The notes under the pieces: model-generated | What the model saw: the letters and a program-made list of their open reading frames with translations, nothing else | Told to the model about the DNA's origin: nothing | The model's database searches: none | Shown: in pieces, positions 8,000 through 14,730 of the stretch | Layout of the letters: every line of letters starts with the position of its first letter | Numbering within the stretch: position 1 is the stretch's first letter | Made by a program: the position numbers and the translations under genes | Assembly: GCA_030646715.1 (NCBI GenBank) | Contig: JAUSLJ010000010.1 | Span: 1-64,000, forward strand | DNA: 64,000 bases | From: Agitococcus sp. | Lineage (GTDB): Bacteria > Pseudomonadota > Gammaproteobacteria > Pseudomonadales > Moraxellaceae | Direction: 5' to 3'

Positions 8000-8527
8000 A
8001 TGCTGAAAATTGCCATCATAATTCTCGTCATTTCTATAGTATTGATATTGATCTACGCCCAAACCCGCCCAAATAGTTTTCGCATTGAACGTTCCATGCT
8101 AATTCACAGCACTCCAGAAAAAATATTTCCTCATATTAATAATTTTCACCAATGGGAGTCATGGTCTCCTTGGGACAAAATTGATCCTCAGATCCTTCGA
8201 ACTTATAGTGGTTCACCAGAAGCCAAAGGTGCGGTTTATGAATGGAGCGGAAACAAAAATATTGGTAAAGGCCGCATGGAAATTATTGACTCCGTTCCGT
8301 CAACTAAAGTCACCATCAAGCTAGATTTCATTACCCCTTTTGAGGCTCACAATTCCGTGGACTTCGTACTTAAAGCACAAGGCAACGGAACGTTGGTGAC
8401 GCAGGCTATGTATGGGCCAAGTCCATTCATCTCCAAGCTCATGGGTATATTTTTCAGCATGGAAAAGATGGTTGGAGAAAAGTATGAAGAAGGCTTGGCC
8501 AATCTGAAGGAAGTCGTTGAAAAGTAA
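8000..8527 (+). CDS. Membrane-anchored SRPBCC (START/Bet v1-like) family protein
   Basis: This 175-residue protein has one N-terminal membrane segment (residues ~3-22, ILVISIVLILIYA) followed by a ~145-residue SRPBCC fold. The fold shows the typical opening RSMLIHSTPEKIFPHINNFHQWESWSP and a later GKGRMEII strand. SRPBCC proteins form a hydrophobic pocket for lipids or polyketides and are often annotated as polyketide cyclase/dehydrase. No catalytic residues can be assigned. It stands alone between the amidase and the retron island. The GGAAAAATC stretch before the ATG may serve as a weak ribosome-binding site. Confidence 0.8.
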   Translation: MLKIAIIILVISIVLILIYAQTRPNSFRIERSMLIHSTPEKIFPHINNFHQWESWSPWDKIDPQILRTYSGSPEAKGAVYEWSGNKNIGKGRMEIIDSVPSTKVTIKLDFITPFEAHNSVDFVLKAQGNGTLVTQAMYGPSPFISKLMGIFFSMEKMVGEKYEEGLANLKEVVEK

Positions 8528-8693
8528 CAATGGTAATGGCGTGGTGCATCAATTGTTGAAGGGTTGTGCGTTGATAAACGCTGCGTTCAAAATGGTATAT
8601 ATTTAAATTTAAGCTTCATAGCGTTAAGTCACGAGCAAGAACCTTTCACAATCAAAAAGTAAGGGTGAATAAATTCGATTAATAATCAAAAAC
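8528..8693. other. Intergenic, with start of the ACAD-end duplication
   Basis: No gene is seen. From about 8657 the sequence (AAGTAAGGGTGAATAAATTCG and onward) resembles the terminator and 3' flank of the acyl-CoA dehydrogenase gene at 12545-12600, in the same orientation. Confidence 0.45.
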
Positions 8694-8759
8694 TTAAATA
8701 CTTTGCGGAATTAAATCTTTCATAATTTCGCTTGCTGTGCCACTCCTTTGCTCACGACG
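8694..8759 (-). pseudogene. Remnant of an acyl-CoA dehydrogenase 3' end
   Basis: Read on the minus strand, these bases encode SGTASEIMKDLIPQSI followed by TAA. This matches the last residues of the intact acyl-CoA dehydrogenase of this window (GGTNEIMKELISRSI) and the family's conserved C-terminus. The preceding codons (RREQR) are degraded relative to the RANRIYG of the intact gene, and nothing further upstream matches. The downstream non-coding bases also resemble the flank of the intact gene. It is therefore a direct, diverged duplicate of the dehydrogenase 3' end that marks the left border of the retron island. Confidence 0.65.
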
Positions 8760-8795
8760 AATTTTAGATAATCAGCTTAATTTACATATATTTTG

Positions 8796-8913
8796 GTAGG
8801 ATGGATAGACGAAGGAAACCCATCGTTTTTTTTTTGGGGGGGGGGTGATAAAGGCCGTTGCGTATCACAAGGTAGTGTGTAAGATATTGGTTTATGATCT
8901 CTATTCATCCTAC
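8796..8913. repeat. Inverted-repeat element with a T10-G10 tract
   Basis: GTAGGATG at 8796-8803 and CATCCTAC at 8906-8913 bound a ~118-base element of the GTAGGATGG...CCATCCTAC type common in gammaproteobacteria. Inside it lies a run of ten T followed by ten G (8826-8845). The right arm overlaps the stop codon region of the reverse transcriptase gene. Confidence 0.5.
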
Positions 8914-10370
8914 GCTGGCTTATTTTTTAAGGTAGCAATTTGAGCAATTACAGTATTCATAAATTCAATATCTGACTCTTTGATAGGAAATTGAGAAAGA
9001 TAACTTAAATGTCCTCGAAGTTCAGATAATTTCTCTATATTACTTTCAGGATATTTATTGGCATTATAAAATGCTGCCCTAACATTTTTTCTATATGCAC
9101 GAGGAGGCCATACTTTTTCATTAACAACCAACCCTGTAACAACTTGACATGAACGATTAGAAAGAAGCCTATCTTTTTTAGGATTTGTTTTAAATCCCAT
9201 ACTAGTCAATAAAGTTTTAGCTTTTAAAATTACATCCTTGACATGGTTAATATCATTTCCGCTTATAGTTATATCATCTGCGTATCTACTATATTTACAC
9301 GACCTAGACAGCGCATGATCAAATACTTCAGTATCGAAATCATATAAAACTGCATTTGATATTAATGGACTCGTAGGTGCTCCCTGAGGAATGCCTACTC
9401 CATAGGTAACAAGCCTAGTGATAGCCTGAGCAATGCCTTTATCAATATTATTATTTTCAAGGATTTTAAAAATCATTCCCCCATTTATATTTCCAAAAAA
9501 ATCGACTATGTCAATATTATAAATAAAACGTGAGTTCATATGCTCACTTGCATTATCAATGATTGAAGTTTGTTTTTTAAAAGAAAAGCAATTCTGATGA
9601 ATTTTCAATGACGATAGAATGTAATCATTTATCCAATATTGAACAATTTTAAGGCCTACTCTTGGTGAGTGTATAGTGCGTGAACCACCTGATTTTTTGG
9701 GGAGGGTAAATGTTCTATAAAATCTTTTTTTGTTTCTTACCATTAAAGCTAAAAATGAATTACTAAACCCAATCAATAAAGATAGATTATTTAATCCACT
9801 AATATTATCTTCGACGATTATGTCTTTAAAAGAATAGTACTTGAGATGCTTTGGCTTTAAAACACTAACACTTGGGGCAGAATGGCCAGTTACTAAGAAC
9901 TGCTCAGTTACCCGCGGCCAAAAGTAATTTTGGCGCAGAGTACGATGAGTACTCGGAGCCAAAATTACTTTTGGTCGCGAGTATTCTGTATTTTCATCAC
10001 TTGTACAACGAGATGGCGAAGCACCATCCAATCCTTTCGCCCCAAGTCTTAGTGACTTAAGCATAGCCGCTCTTGCTTTTTTCAACAAGAACATTCTATT
10101 AATATCTCTAAAATATCTTAGCCTCCTTGGCAGAGACTCATTCCCTTTATTAGTAAGCGAAAATAAAGCATCTGAATTTTTTCTACATTTCGCAATATAA
10201 CCAGCATTAAGCAAAAATCCAAACTCATTAGTAAACCGTTTCTCAGAGGGTAAAATAGATTTGTCTTGTATTAATGAACAGAAAAAATCATATGACTCTT
10301 TGATTGAACATGGCTGAATTATGCCTAACGCAAGAAGTATTGCATTTTGATTTATTTGAGTTTTTTCCAT
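8910..10370 (-). CDS. Retron-type reverse transcriptase with N-terminal winged-helix domain
   Basis: This 486-residue protein has three parts. Residues 1-~100 resemble a winged-helix domain (LLNAGYIAKC, LFSLTNKGNESLP). Residues ~106-170 are encoded by the retron msr-msd RNA gene itself. Residues ~175-470 are a reverse transcriptase: YRTFTLPKKSGGSR, NASEH near residue 272 (the retron NAxxH motif), YNIDIVDFFGNI with a catalytic Asp, GIPQGAPTSP, YSRYADDITISG near 363 (catalytic DD), and VTGLVVNEK near 411 (the retron VTG motif). Between the RNA end and the polymerase core there is no in-frame ATG or GTG with a ribosome-binding site. Translation therefore seems to start at 10370, or at ATG 10064 just before the RNA, and to read through the RNA gene. 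The start overlaps the stop of the upstream gene by one base (TAATG). Retrons are anti-phage defence systems; that role is inferred here. Confidence 0.88.
   Translation of the reverse strand: MEKTQINQNAILLALGIIQPCSIKESYDFFCSLIQDKSILPSEKRFTNEFGFLLNAGYIAKCRKNSDALFSLTNKGNESLPRRLRYFRDINRMFLLKKARAAMLKSLRLGAKGLDGASPSRCTSDENTEYSRPKVILAPSTHRTLRQNYFWPRVTEQFLVTGHSAPSVSVLKPKHLKYYSFKDIIVEDNISGLNNLSLLIGFSNSFLALMVRNKKRFYRTFTLPKKSGGSRTIHSPRVGLKIVQYWINDYILSSLKIHQNCFSFKKQTSIIDNASEHMNSRFIYNIDIVDFFGNINGGMIFKILENNNIDKGIAQAITRLVTYGVGIPQGAPTSPLISNAVLYDFDTEVFDHALSRSCKYSRYADDITISGNDINHVKDVILKAKTLLTSMGFKTNPKKDRLLSNRSCQVVTGLVVNEKVWPPRAYRKNVRAAFYNANKYPESNIEKLSELRGHLSYLSQFPIKESDIEFMNTVIAQIATLKNKPA
9863..10054 (-). ncRNA. 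Retron msr-msd RNA embedded in the RT reading frame
   Basis: On the minus strand the a1 arm CACTAAGACTTGGGGC (10054-10039) pairs with the a2 arm GCCCCAAGTGTTAGTG (9878-9863) with one mismatch, and weaker pairing extends outward. An msr hairpin follows (10028-10012, GATGG/CCATC around TGCTTCG), very like the GGATGTTGTTTCGGCATCC hairpin of the Eco1/Ec86 retron as I remember it. Then comes a long msd stem: 9979-9958 pairs with 9934-9913, 22 positions with one mismatch, capped by GAGTAC/GTACTC. This a1-msr-msd-a2 order is the canonical retron layout. The branching guanosine could not be assigned because no TAGC follows a1. The whole element is an open reading frame in phase with the RT gene. Confidence 0.82.
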
Positions 10371-11053
10371 TATTTAGCTCTCCTATTACGCCTACCCCAA
10401 AGAGCCATTTTAGAATTCACCCTTTCAATAATATCAGCTATAATTTTTTCTTGGTTAGTATCATCTATTATTTTTACTAATCCATTACCTGTCACATGCT
10501 TGATTGGTCCATTTCTAATAAATTCACTACAGTAATCTTTATAAAAATTTATAACAATAAGATCAATATTTTTTAAATCTTCTTCGAATATTACAACACT
10601 AAAAATTGATATTTGACTAGCTGTCTTCTCATCAGCCAAAATAACAATAAATGCGCCTGAGTTAGCGTTCCTTAAAAAGTCAACATTATTAAAATGTGGA
10701 AAATCCTCTTCTGATAACTTATCATCATTTTGTATATTAATTTTCAACCCATGAGTTCTTGCACGATCAATAAGACTATCAGCAAATTCATTAACTCCAT
10801 CTATCATCTTTTCTGGCTTGAAAAGGATTACTTCATAATCACCTTTAAGTGACTCTTCAGTTAATAGCGTGGAAAATTCTTCTAACTTTAAAGAGGATGC
10901 TTCAGTATTTTTATTAACAACAACATTAATACTAATATTGGTGTTAATATTAGTAGTTGTTGTACTTGAATCAATATTAGCTGTATTGTTGAGACCGCTA
11001 ATGTTTGCTTGATTTAAGTCTCTTTCAGCACTATAGTCAGCATTACCAGTCAT
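10370..11053 (-). CDS. Retron-associated protein with amyloid-like N-terminal motif and alpha/beta domain
   Basis: I do not recognise the family of this 227-residue protein. Residues ~7-22 contain SAERDLNQANISGLNN, which is closely related to a motif at the C-terminus of the upstream gene's product. A Thr/Asn/Val-rich stretch (~25-50) follows. Residues ~70-215 look like an alternating alpha/beta domain (YEVILFKPEK, GAFIVILADEK, IDLIVINFYKDYC, GLVKIIDDTNQEKIIADII). A TIR-like, nucleoside-deoxyribosyltransferase-like or other Rossmann-type fold is possible, but no catalytic motif is certain. It is translationally coupled to the RT gene (1-base overlap) and lies 7 bases after the membrane-protein gene. 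I infer that it is the effector or the signalling adaptor of the retron. Confidence 0.7.
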   Translation of the reverse strand: MTGNADYSAERDLNQANISGLNNTANIDSSTTTTNINTNISINVVVNKNTEASSLKLEEFSTLLTEESLKGDYEVILFKPEKMIDGVNEFADSLIDRARTHGLKINIQNDDKLSEEDFPHFNNVDFLRNANSGAFIVILADEKTASQISIFSVVIFEEDLKNIDLIVINFYKDYCSEFIRNGPIKHVTGNGLVKIIDDTNQEKIIADIIERVNSKMALWGRRNRRAK

Positions 11054-11060
11054 TATAATT

Positions 11061-11348
11061 TCATTTTATTGATGATTTATTATTAATACCGCCAACATTA
11101 GCCTGTTTTACATCCCTACCTGCCGACATATTCGATGTGTTTTGTGTGTTATTACTACCATTAATGTTTCCATTATTGCTATTGGTAGTATTATTGGAGT
11201 TGGTATTATTACTATTATTTCCAGAGTTGGTATTATTGCTGTTGTTACCCGATTTGTTGTTTTTTATTTTTAAAAATATGAATACTGAAACAACCAAACC
11301 ACCGCCTACAACTACTGTTAAGGCAATATTATCCATTAAAATATCCAT
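11061..11348 (-). CDS. Small membrane protein, Asn/Ser-rich, with C-terminal amyloid-like motif
   Basis: The protein has one membrane segment at its N-terminus (IALTVVVGGGLVVSVFIFL), a positively charged KIKNNK boundary, and a ~40-residue low-complexity Asn/Ser/Thr/Gly tract made of repeated SGNNSNNTN units. It ends with SAGRDVKQANVGGINN, nearly the same as the N-terminal motif of the next gene's product. I chose ATG 11348 because AGAGGTGGG precedes it at good spacing. An upstream in-frame ATG at 11390 has no ribosome-binding site and would add 14 residues. The layout (membrane segment, flexible tract, short beta-prone motif) resembles executors in bacterial amyloid-signalling pairs. Membrane damage as its role is inference. 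Confidence 0.7.
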   Translation of the reverse strand: MDILMDNIALTVVVGGGLVVSVFIFLKIKNNKSGNNSNNTNSGNNSNNTNSNNTTNSNNGNINGSNNTQNTSNMSAGRDVKQANVGGINNKSSIK

Positions 11349-11437
11349 TAATCCCACCTCTAAACTTTGTGTTAAATAGCTCTCAATCATGGCACAGCCG
11401 CATATTTACATCAAGACAAACTTATACTTAACGTTAG

Positions 11438-11956
11438 CTACTCTAAATTAATCTTTAGCCCCATCGCCTTCATCGCCAACAACGCTTCAGCATTACCCTT
11501 AGCATCATCAACAGGATGGTGAGTGTGTTTAGTTTTACGCAAATGCTTAAAGTTCACAAACATATCGCGCTGCATACCCTTATACAACGAACCCAAATTC
11601 GTTGAACTAAAGCCAAACGGGTTATGCCCTAAAAAATGAATAAAGTACCAATTAATAAATTGCCAATCAAAACCATTGTTATCACTAAAAAACATCGGTT
11701 TTGACGTACAAACTTGCTTTAACCAATCGCTAAACTGCTGCATCACCAACAGAGGATCGTCAAAGTCTAAGGTTTGCTCACGGCTAAACCTCGAAACAGC
11801 TAAGGCTTCGGGTATCCACTTATCACTAATGGGTTTTAACTGGCCATAAAAAGCCTTATCAAGGGTTTGGTCAACCACCACAGCCCCAAAACTAATCATC
11901 GAGTAATCGTGCGGTATCGGTCCATCACTTTCTATATCAACTATAATAATGGTCAT
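11438..11956 (-). CDS. DEDDh-type 3'-5' exonuclease
   Basis: This 172-residue protein is a DEDD-superfamily exonuclease, close in style to the Rv2179c/RNase T-like group. Motif Exo I is VDIESDGPIP (acidic pair), Exo II includes FFSDNNGFDWQFINWYF, and Exo III is HTHHPVDDAKGNAEAL (His and Asp of the DEDDh type). Such enzymes trim RNA or single-stranded DNA from the 3' end with two metal ions. It lies on the same strand just upstream of the retron genes (gap of ~89 bases to the chosen start). Participation in the retron is possible but not shown, because stand-alone members are common chromosomal genes. Confidence 0.85.
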   Translation of the reverse strand: MTIIIVDIESDGPIPHDYSMISFGAVVVDQTLDKAFYGQLKPISDKWIPEALAVSRFSREQTLDFDDPLLVMQQFSDWLKQVCTSKPMFFSDNNGFDWQFINWYFIHFLGHNPFGFSSTNLGSLYKGMQRDMFVNFKHLRKTKHTHHPVDDAKGNAEALLAMKAMGLKINLE

Positions 11957-12105
11957 ATATTCATGCTGTTATTATTTCATGCTCGCATCCTAACGCCAAT
12001 AACTCATCTAAGTCCATATCCTCGCTAAAAACATAATTCATCAAATCCTTGTATTGCCGTATATCGCATATCGGTATAAAGTACATTAAAGGAGCGTAGC
12101 AACAC

Positions 12106-12219
12106 ATGATTAAAAGCTTTAAATGCCCAGAAACGCAACGACTCTTTGAAACAGGAAAAACCAAACGATGGTCAGCCGTACAGTCCGTAGCAGACATAGA
12201 AATAGTTGATTATCACTAA
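12106..12219 (+). pseudogene. higB: higB toxin remnant with internal deletion
   Basis: This 37-codon frame starts MIKSFKCPETQRLFETGKTK, the N-terminus of HigB (RelE-superfamily mRNA interferase). It then jumps at SVAD to IEIVDYH and a stop, which is the conserved HigB C-terminus. About 55 central residues with the catalytic region are missing, compared with the usual ~92. The GGAGCG before the ATG and the spacing to higA are preserved. The toxin is therefore inactivated by a clean in-frame internal deletion, leaving the antitoxin gene in place. Confidence 0.75.
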
Positions 12220-12230
12220 GAGGTGACACC

Positions 12231-12530
12231 ATGTTTAAAAACGGTATACGCCCTATTCATGCAGGCGAAATATTGCTTGAAGATTACATGAAACCATTAG
12301 GGCTTAGTTCTAATGCCCTTGCTAGAGCATTAGGTGTTACGCCCAGCCGCATTAATGACATCGTACGCGAAAGACGTGGCATTACAGGTGACACCGCCCT
12401 TCGGTTAGCTCGTTACTTTGGCACAGATGCCCAAAGCTGGCTTAATCTCCAAAGTGCTTATGATTTGCGTGTCGCCGAAATTGCCGCAGGCGACCGCATT
12501 AACAACGAAATCACCCCCATCGCCGCTTAA
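12231..12530 (+). CDS. higA: HigA-type antitoxin, XRE family
   Basis: This 99-residue protein is typical in length and sequence for HigA: PIHAGEILLEDYMKPLGLSS, followed by a helix-turn-helix (ALARALGVTPSRINDIVRER), then GITGDTALRLARYFGTDAQSW. HigA binds and neutralises HigB and represses the operon. The ATG is preceded by GAGGTG and lies 11 bases after the stop of the deleted higB remnant, in the toxin-first order typical of higBA. With its toxin broken it is an orphan that may persist as a regulator or protect against incoming HigB. Confidence 0.92.
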   Translation: MFKNGIRPIHAGEILLEDYMKPLGLSSNALARALGVTPSRINDIVRERRGITGDTALRLARYFGTDAQSWLNLQSAYDLRVAEIAAGDRINNEITPIAA

Positions 12531-12546
12531 ACACCATCAAAAAATA

Positions 12547-12568
12547 AAGGGCGAATAAATTCGCCCTT
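12547..12568. terminator. Bidirectional terminator between higA and acyl-CoA dehydrogenase
   Basis: AAGGGCGAA/TTCGCCCTT with a 4-base TAAA loop lies between two convergent genes. It belongs to the GGGCGAAT...ATTCGCCC repeat family seen elsewhere in the window. Confidence 0.6.
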
Positions 12569-12590
12569 CATATTCGTAGCTCTAAAAAAG

Positions 12591-13766
12591 TTAAATACTA
12601 CGCGAAATTAACTCTTTCATAATCTCATTCGTACCACCGTAAATACGGTTAGCACGGGTATCAATGTACGCACGAGCTATCGGATATTCCAACATGAAGC
12701 CATAACCACCGTGCAACTGCACACACTCATCGACCACTTTACTCAACAAGTCTGACACCCAGTATTTAGCTGCGCACGCTGCTTCCACACTTAATTCATT
12801 TTTTAAGACTTGCTCAATACAACGGTCAACAAAGACACGAGCAATTTGTGTTTCTGAGCGCAATTCCGCTAATTTGAAACGGGTATTTTGATAAGCCGCA
12901 ACAGGTTTACCAAAGACTTTACGGTTTTTGACGTAATCGGCTGTATGCGCCAACGCACTTTCTGCACCTGCTGCACATATAACAGCAATCATCATCCGTT
13001 CCCATGCCAATTCTTTCATCAGCATGATAAAGCCCATGCCTTCCATGCCTAACAAATTCGCTTTAGGAACTTTGACGTTGTTGAAAAACAACTCGCAGGT
13101 ATCTTGGCCCTTCATACCGACTTTTTTCAGTGGTTTGCCTTTGCTAAAGCCTTCGCTATGCGCATCAACAATCAACAAGGAAATGTTTTGCGCGCCCTTT
13201 TCGCTCGTGCCTGTTTTAACAACCACTACGGCCATATCGCACAGATAACCGTTGGTAATGAAGATTTTCGAGCCATTCAACACATAATGATCGCCGTTAT
13301 CAATCGCACGTGTTTGTACTGCTTGTAAATCTGAACCTGTACCAGGTTCAGTCATGGCAATCGCACCAACCACTTCACCAGTAGCCATTTTCGGTAGCCA
13401 ATAGTGCTTTTGTTCTTCGTTACCAAAGTTATTGATGTAGTTGGCAACAATATCAGAATGTAACGAAAAACCAGACGCGGAATCACCTGCGCGGGCTTGT
13501 TCTTCCATCATCACCACACTGTACAAACGATCAACATTAGAGCCGCCGTATTCTTCGGGCATTGTTGGACACAACAAACCTAAGTCCCCTGCTTTATTCC
13601 ACAAGTTACGGTCTAAATGTTGTTGGTCTTCCCATTTCTCGTGGAACGGGGCAATTTCTTCTTCAAAAAAACGACGTGCGGTTTTACGGAACGCTTCGTG
13701 GTCGCTATTAAACAAGGTACGAGGAATCATCGGTGCTAAATTGTCGGGAATATGCAAGTTACTCAA
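12591..13766 (-). CDS. Acyl-CoA dehydrogenase
   Basis: This 391-residue FAD flavoenzyme introduces the alpha-beta double bond into acyl-CoA thioesters and passes electrons to ETF. Family motifs are visible: AMTEPGTGSDLQA (FAD/substrate signature), QNTRFKLAELRSETQIAR, and the C-terminal signature QLHGGYGFMLEYPIARAYID, followed by GGTNEIMKELI. The catalytic base position cannot be set with certainty by eye. The start codon appears to be TTG at 13766, preceded by AAGGAG at a spacing of 8; the next ATG would remove 12 residues. It is divergent from a TetR gene with a shared operator region, so fatty-acid-responsive regulation is likely. Its 3' end has a diverged duplicate at 8694. Confidence 0.92.
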   Translation of the reverse strand: MSNLHIPDNLAPMIPRTLFNSDHEAFRKTARRFFEEEIAPFHEKWEDQQHLDRNLWNKAGDLGLLCPTMPEEYGGSNVDRLYSVVMMEEQARAGDSASGFSLHSDIVANYINNFGNEEQKHYWLPKMATGEVVGAIAMTEPGTGSDLQAVQTRAIDNGDHYVLNGSKIFITNGYLCDMAVVVVKTGTSEKGAQNISLLIVDAHSEGFSKGKPLKKVGMKGQDTCELFFNNVKVPKANLLGMEGMGFIMLMKELAWERMMIAVICAAGAESALAHTADYVKNRKVFGKPVAAYQNTRFKLAELRSETQIARVFVDRCIEQVLKNELSVEAACAAKYWVSDLLSKVVDECVQLHGGYGFMLEYPIARAYIDTRANRIYGGTNEIMKELISRSI

Positions 13767-13787
13767 GGTGGCTCTCCTTTATTTACA

Positions 13788-13808
13788 ATACGGACGTACA
13801 GTATGTAT
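13788..13808. promoter_or_regulatory. Candidate TetR operator between acyl-CoA dehydrogenase and tetR
   Basis: ATACGGACGTACAGTATGTAT is an imperfect palindrome (ATAC...GTAT ends with ACGGAC/GTACAGT halves) about 22 bases upstream of the dehydrogenase start. A minus-strand -10-like TATTAT lies next to it. It resembles operators of fatty-acid-linked TetR regulators. Confidence 0.45.
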
Positions 13809-14014
13809 AATAAATACCAATTATTACCCCTTTTCGTCAAGTCTTGATGACAACAAAACGACGAAGCTGACGAAAAAATAGGGTTTCGGTGGCATGAGTA
13901 ACCATTTTTCTGACAAAACCTGAAATTAGGACATTTTTTGCCTTAATCTCGCCATGTATAGTTTTTTCAAAGACCTTAGGCGATTACAATAACAACAACG
14001 CTACTGGTGACATC

Positions 14015-14722
14015 ATGACAAACACAGCAACACTAGAATCCCCTCTGCCTAAAGCAGCTCGCCGTACCCAAGCCGAACGTAGCGAAGCCATGCGCCAACG
14101 CTTAATTGACGCGACGCTGAAATGTTTAGAAACCGAAGGTTATGTAGGTACAACCGTGACTAAAATCGTCGAAGCGGCACAGGTTTCTCGTGGTGCGCCT
14201 GTGCATCACTTTCCGTCAAAAGCGGCATTGATTGCCGCCACCGCCGAACATTTGATGCGTCAGATTTATATTCATTTAGGCGTAGCGATGCGCCATATTG
14301 ATGAATCTGAAGATAAGCTCACCGCTTTAATTATGACTTCATGGCGACAAGTGTTTGGCACGACCGAAAATGCCGTGATTTTAGAGTTAATTGTTGCCAG
14401 TCGCCGCGATCCTGAATTAGCAGGAATGTTGCAAAAATTGTGGATGTCGGCTTTTGAAACCTTAGGTGTCGCCGCAGAACACTACCTCATGCCCAAAACA
14501 CCTAAAGATAATGTCCGTCATTTAATGACACTGACACAATGGATGTTGCGAGGCATGGCAATGGATAAACACCTTGTCTTTAATGACTCCATTATTGAGT
14601 ACTATTTGCGTTTATGGTGTCGATTATTAACCAGCCATTTATGCGCTAAACCGAACGTCAACACACCGCCACCCCGTCCTGAGTTTTGGGATTTATCACT
14701 GATTCCCAACCAAACAGTTTAG
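14015..14722 (+). CDS. TetR/AcrR-family transcriptional regulator
   Basis: This 235-residue protein has a clear TetR DNA-binding domain (AERSEAMRQRLIDATLKCLE, then TTVTKIVEAAQVSRGAPVHHF) and a helical ligand-binding C-terminus. The N-terminal extension (TNTATLESPLPKAARR) is polar and probably disordered. It is divergent from the acyl-CoA dehydrogenase and directly followed, 8 bases later, by a Bcr/CflA efflux gene. It may regulate either or both. The recognition helix (SRGAPVHHF) resembles that of other TetR proteins in fatty-acid and aromatic metabolism, but the ligand is unknown. Confidence 0.88.
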   Translation: MTNTATLESPLPKAARRTQAERSEAMRQRLIDATLKCLETEGYVGTTVTKIVEAAQVSRGAPVHHFPSKAALIAATAEHLMRQIYIHLGVAMRHIDESEDKLTALIMTSWRQVFGTTENAVILELIVASRRDPELAGMLQKLWMSAFETLGVAAEHYLMPKTPKDNVRHLMTLTQWMLRGMAMDKHLVFNDSIIEYYLRLWCRLLTSHLCAKPNVNTPPPRPEFWDLSLIPNQTV

Positions 14723-14730
14723 AAAAAGCT

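Noticed and set aside
10039-10054. Assigning the msDNA branching guanosine
   Set aside because: No TAGC motif follows the a1 arm, so the branch point cannot be set by inspection.
9872-10060. 62-codon plus-strand frame across the retron RNA
   Set aside because: It is explained by the palindromic msr-msd structure being open on both strands; no protein features are present.
11137-11379. 80-codon Leu-rich plus-strand frame
   Set aside because: It is the antisense of the Asn-rich repeat tract (AAT/AAC reads as Leu/Val codons), so it is a low-complexity shadow.
11961-12197. 78-codon minus-strand frame between the exonuclease and higA
   Set aside because: Its first half is antisense to the higB remnant and it has no ribosome-binding site. 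The last ~40 residues could be the tail of a lost gene before the exonuclease, but nothing confirms this.
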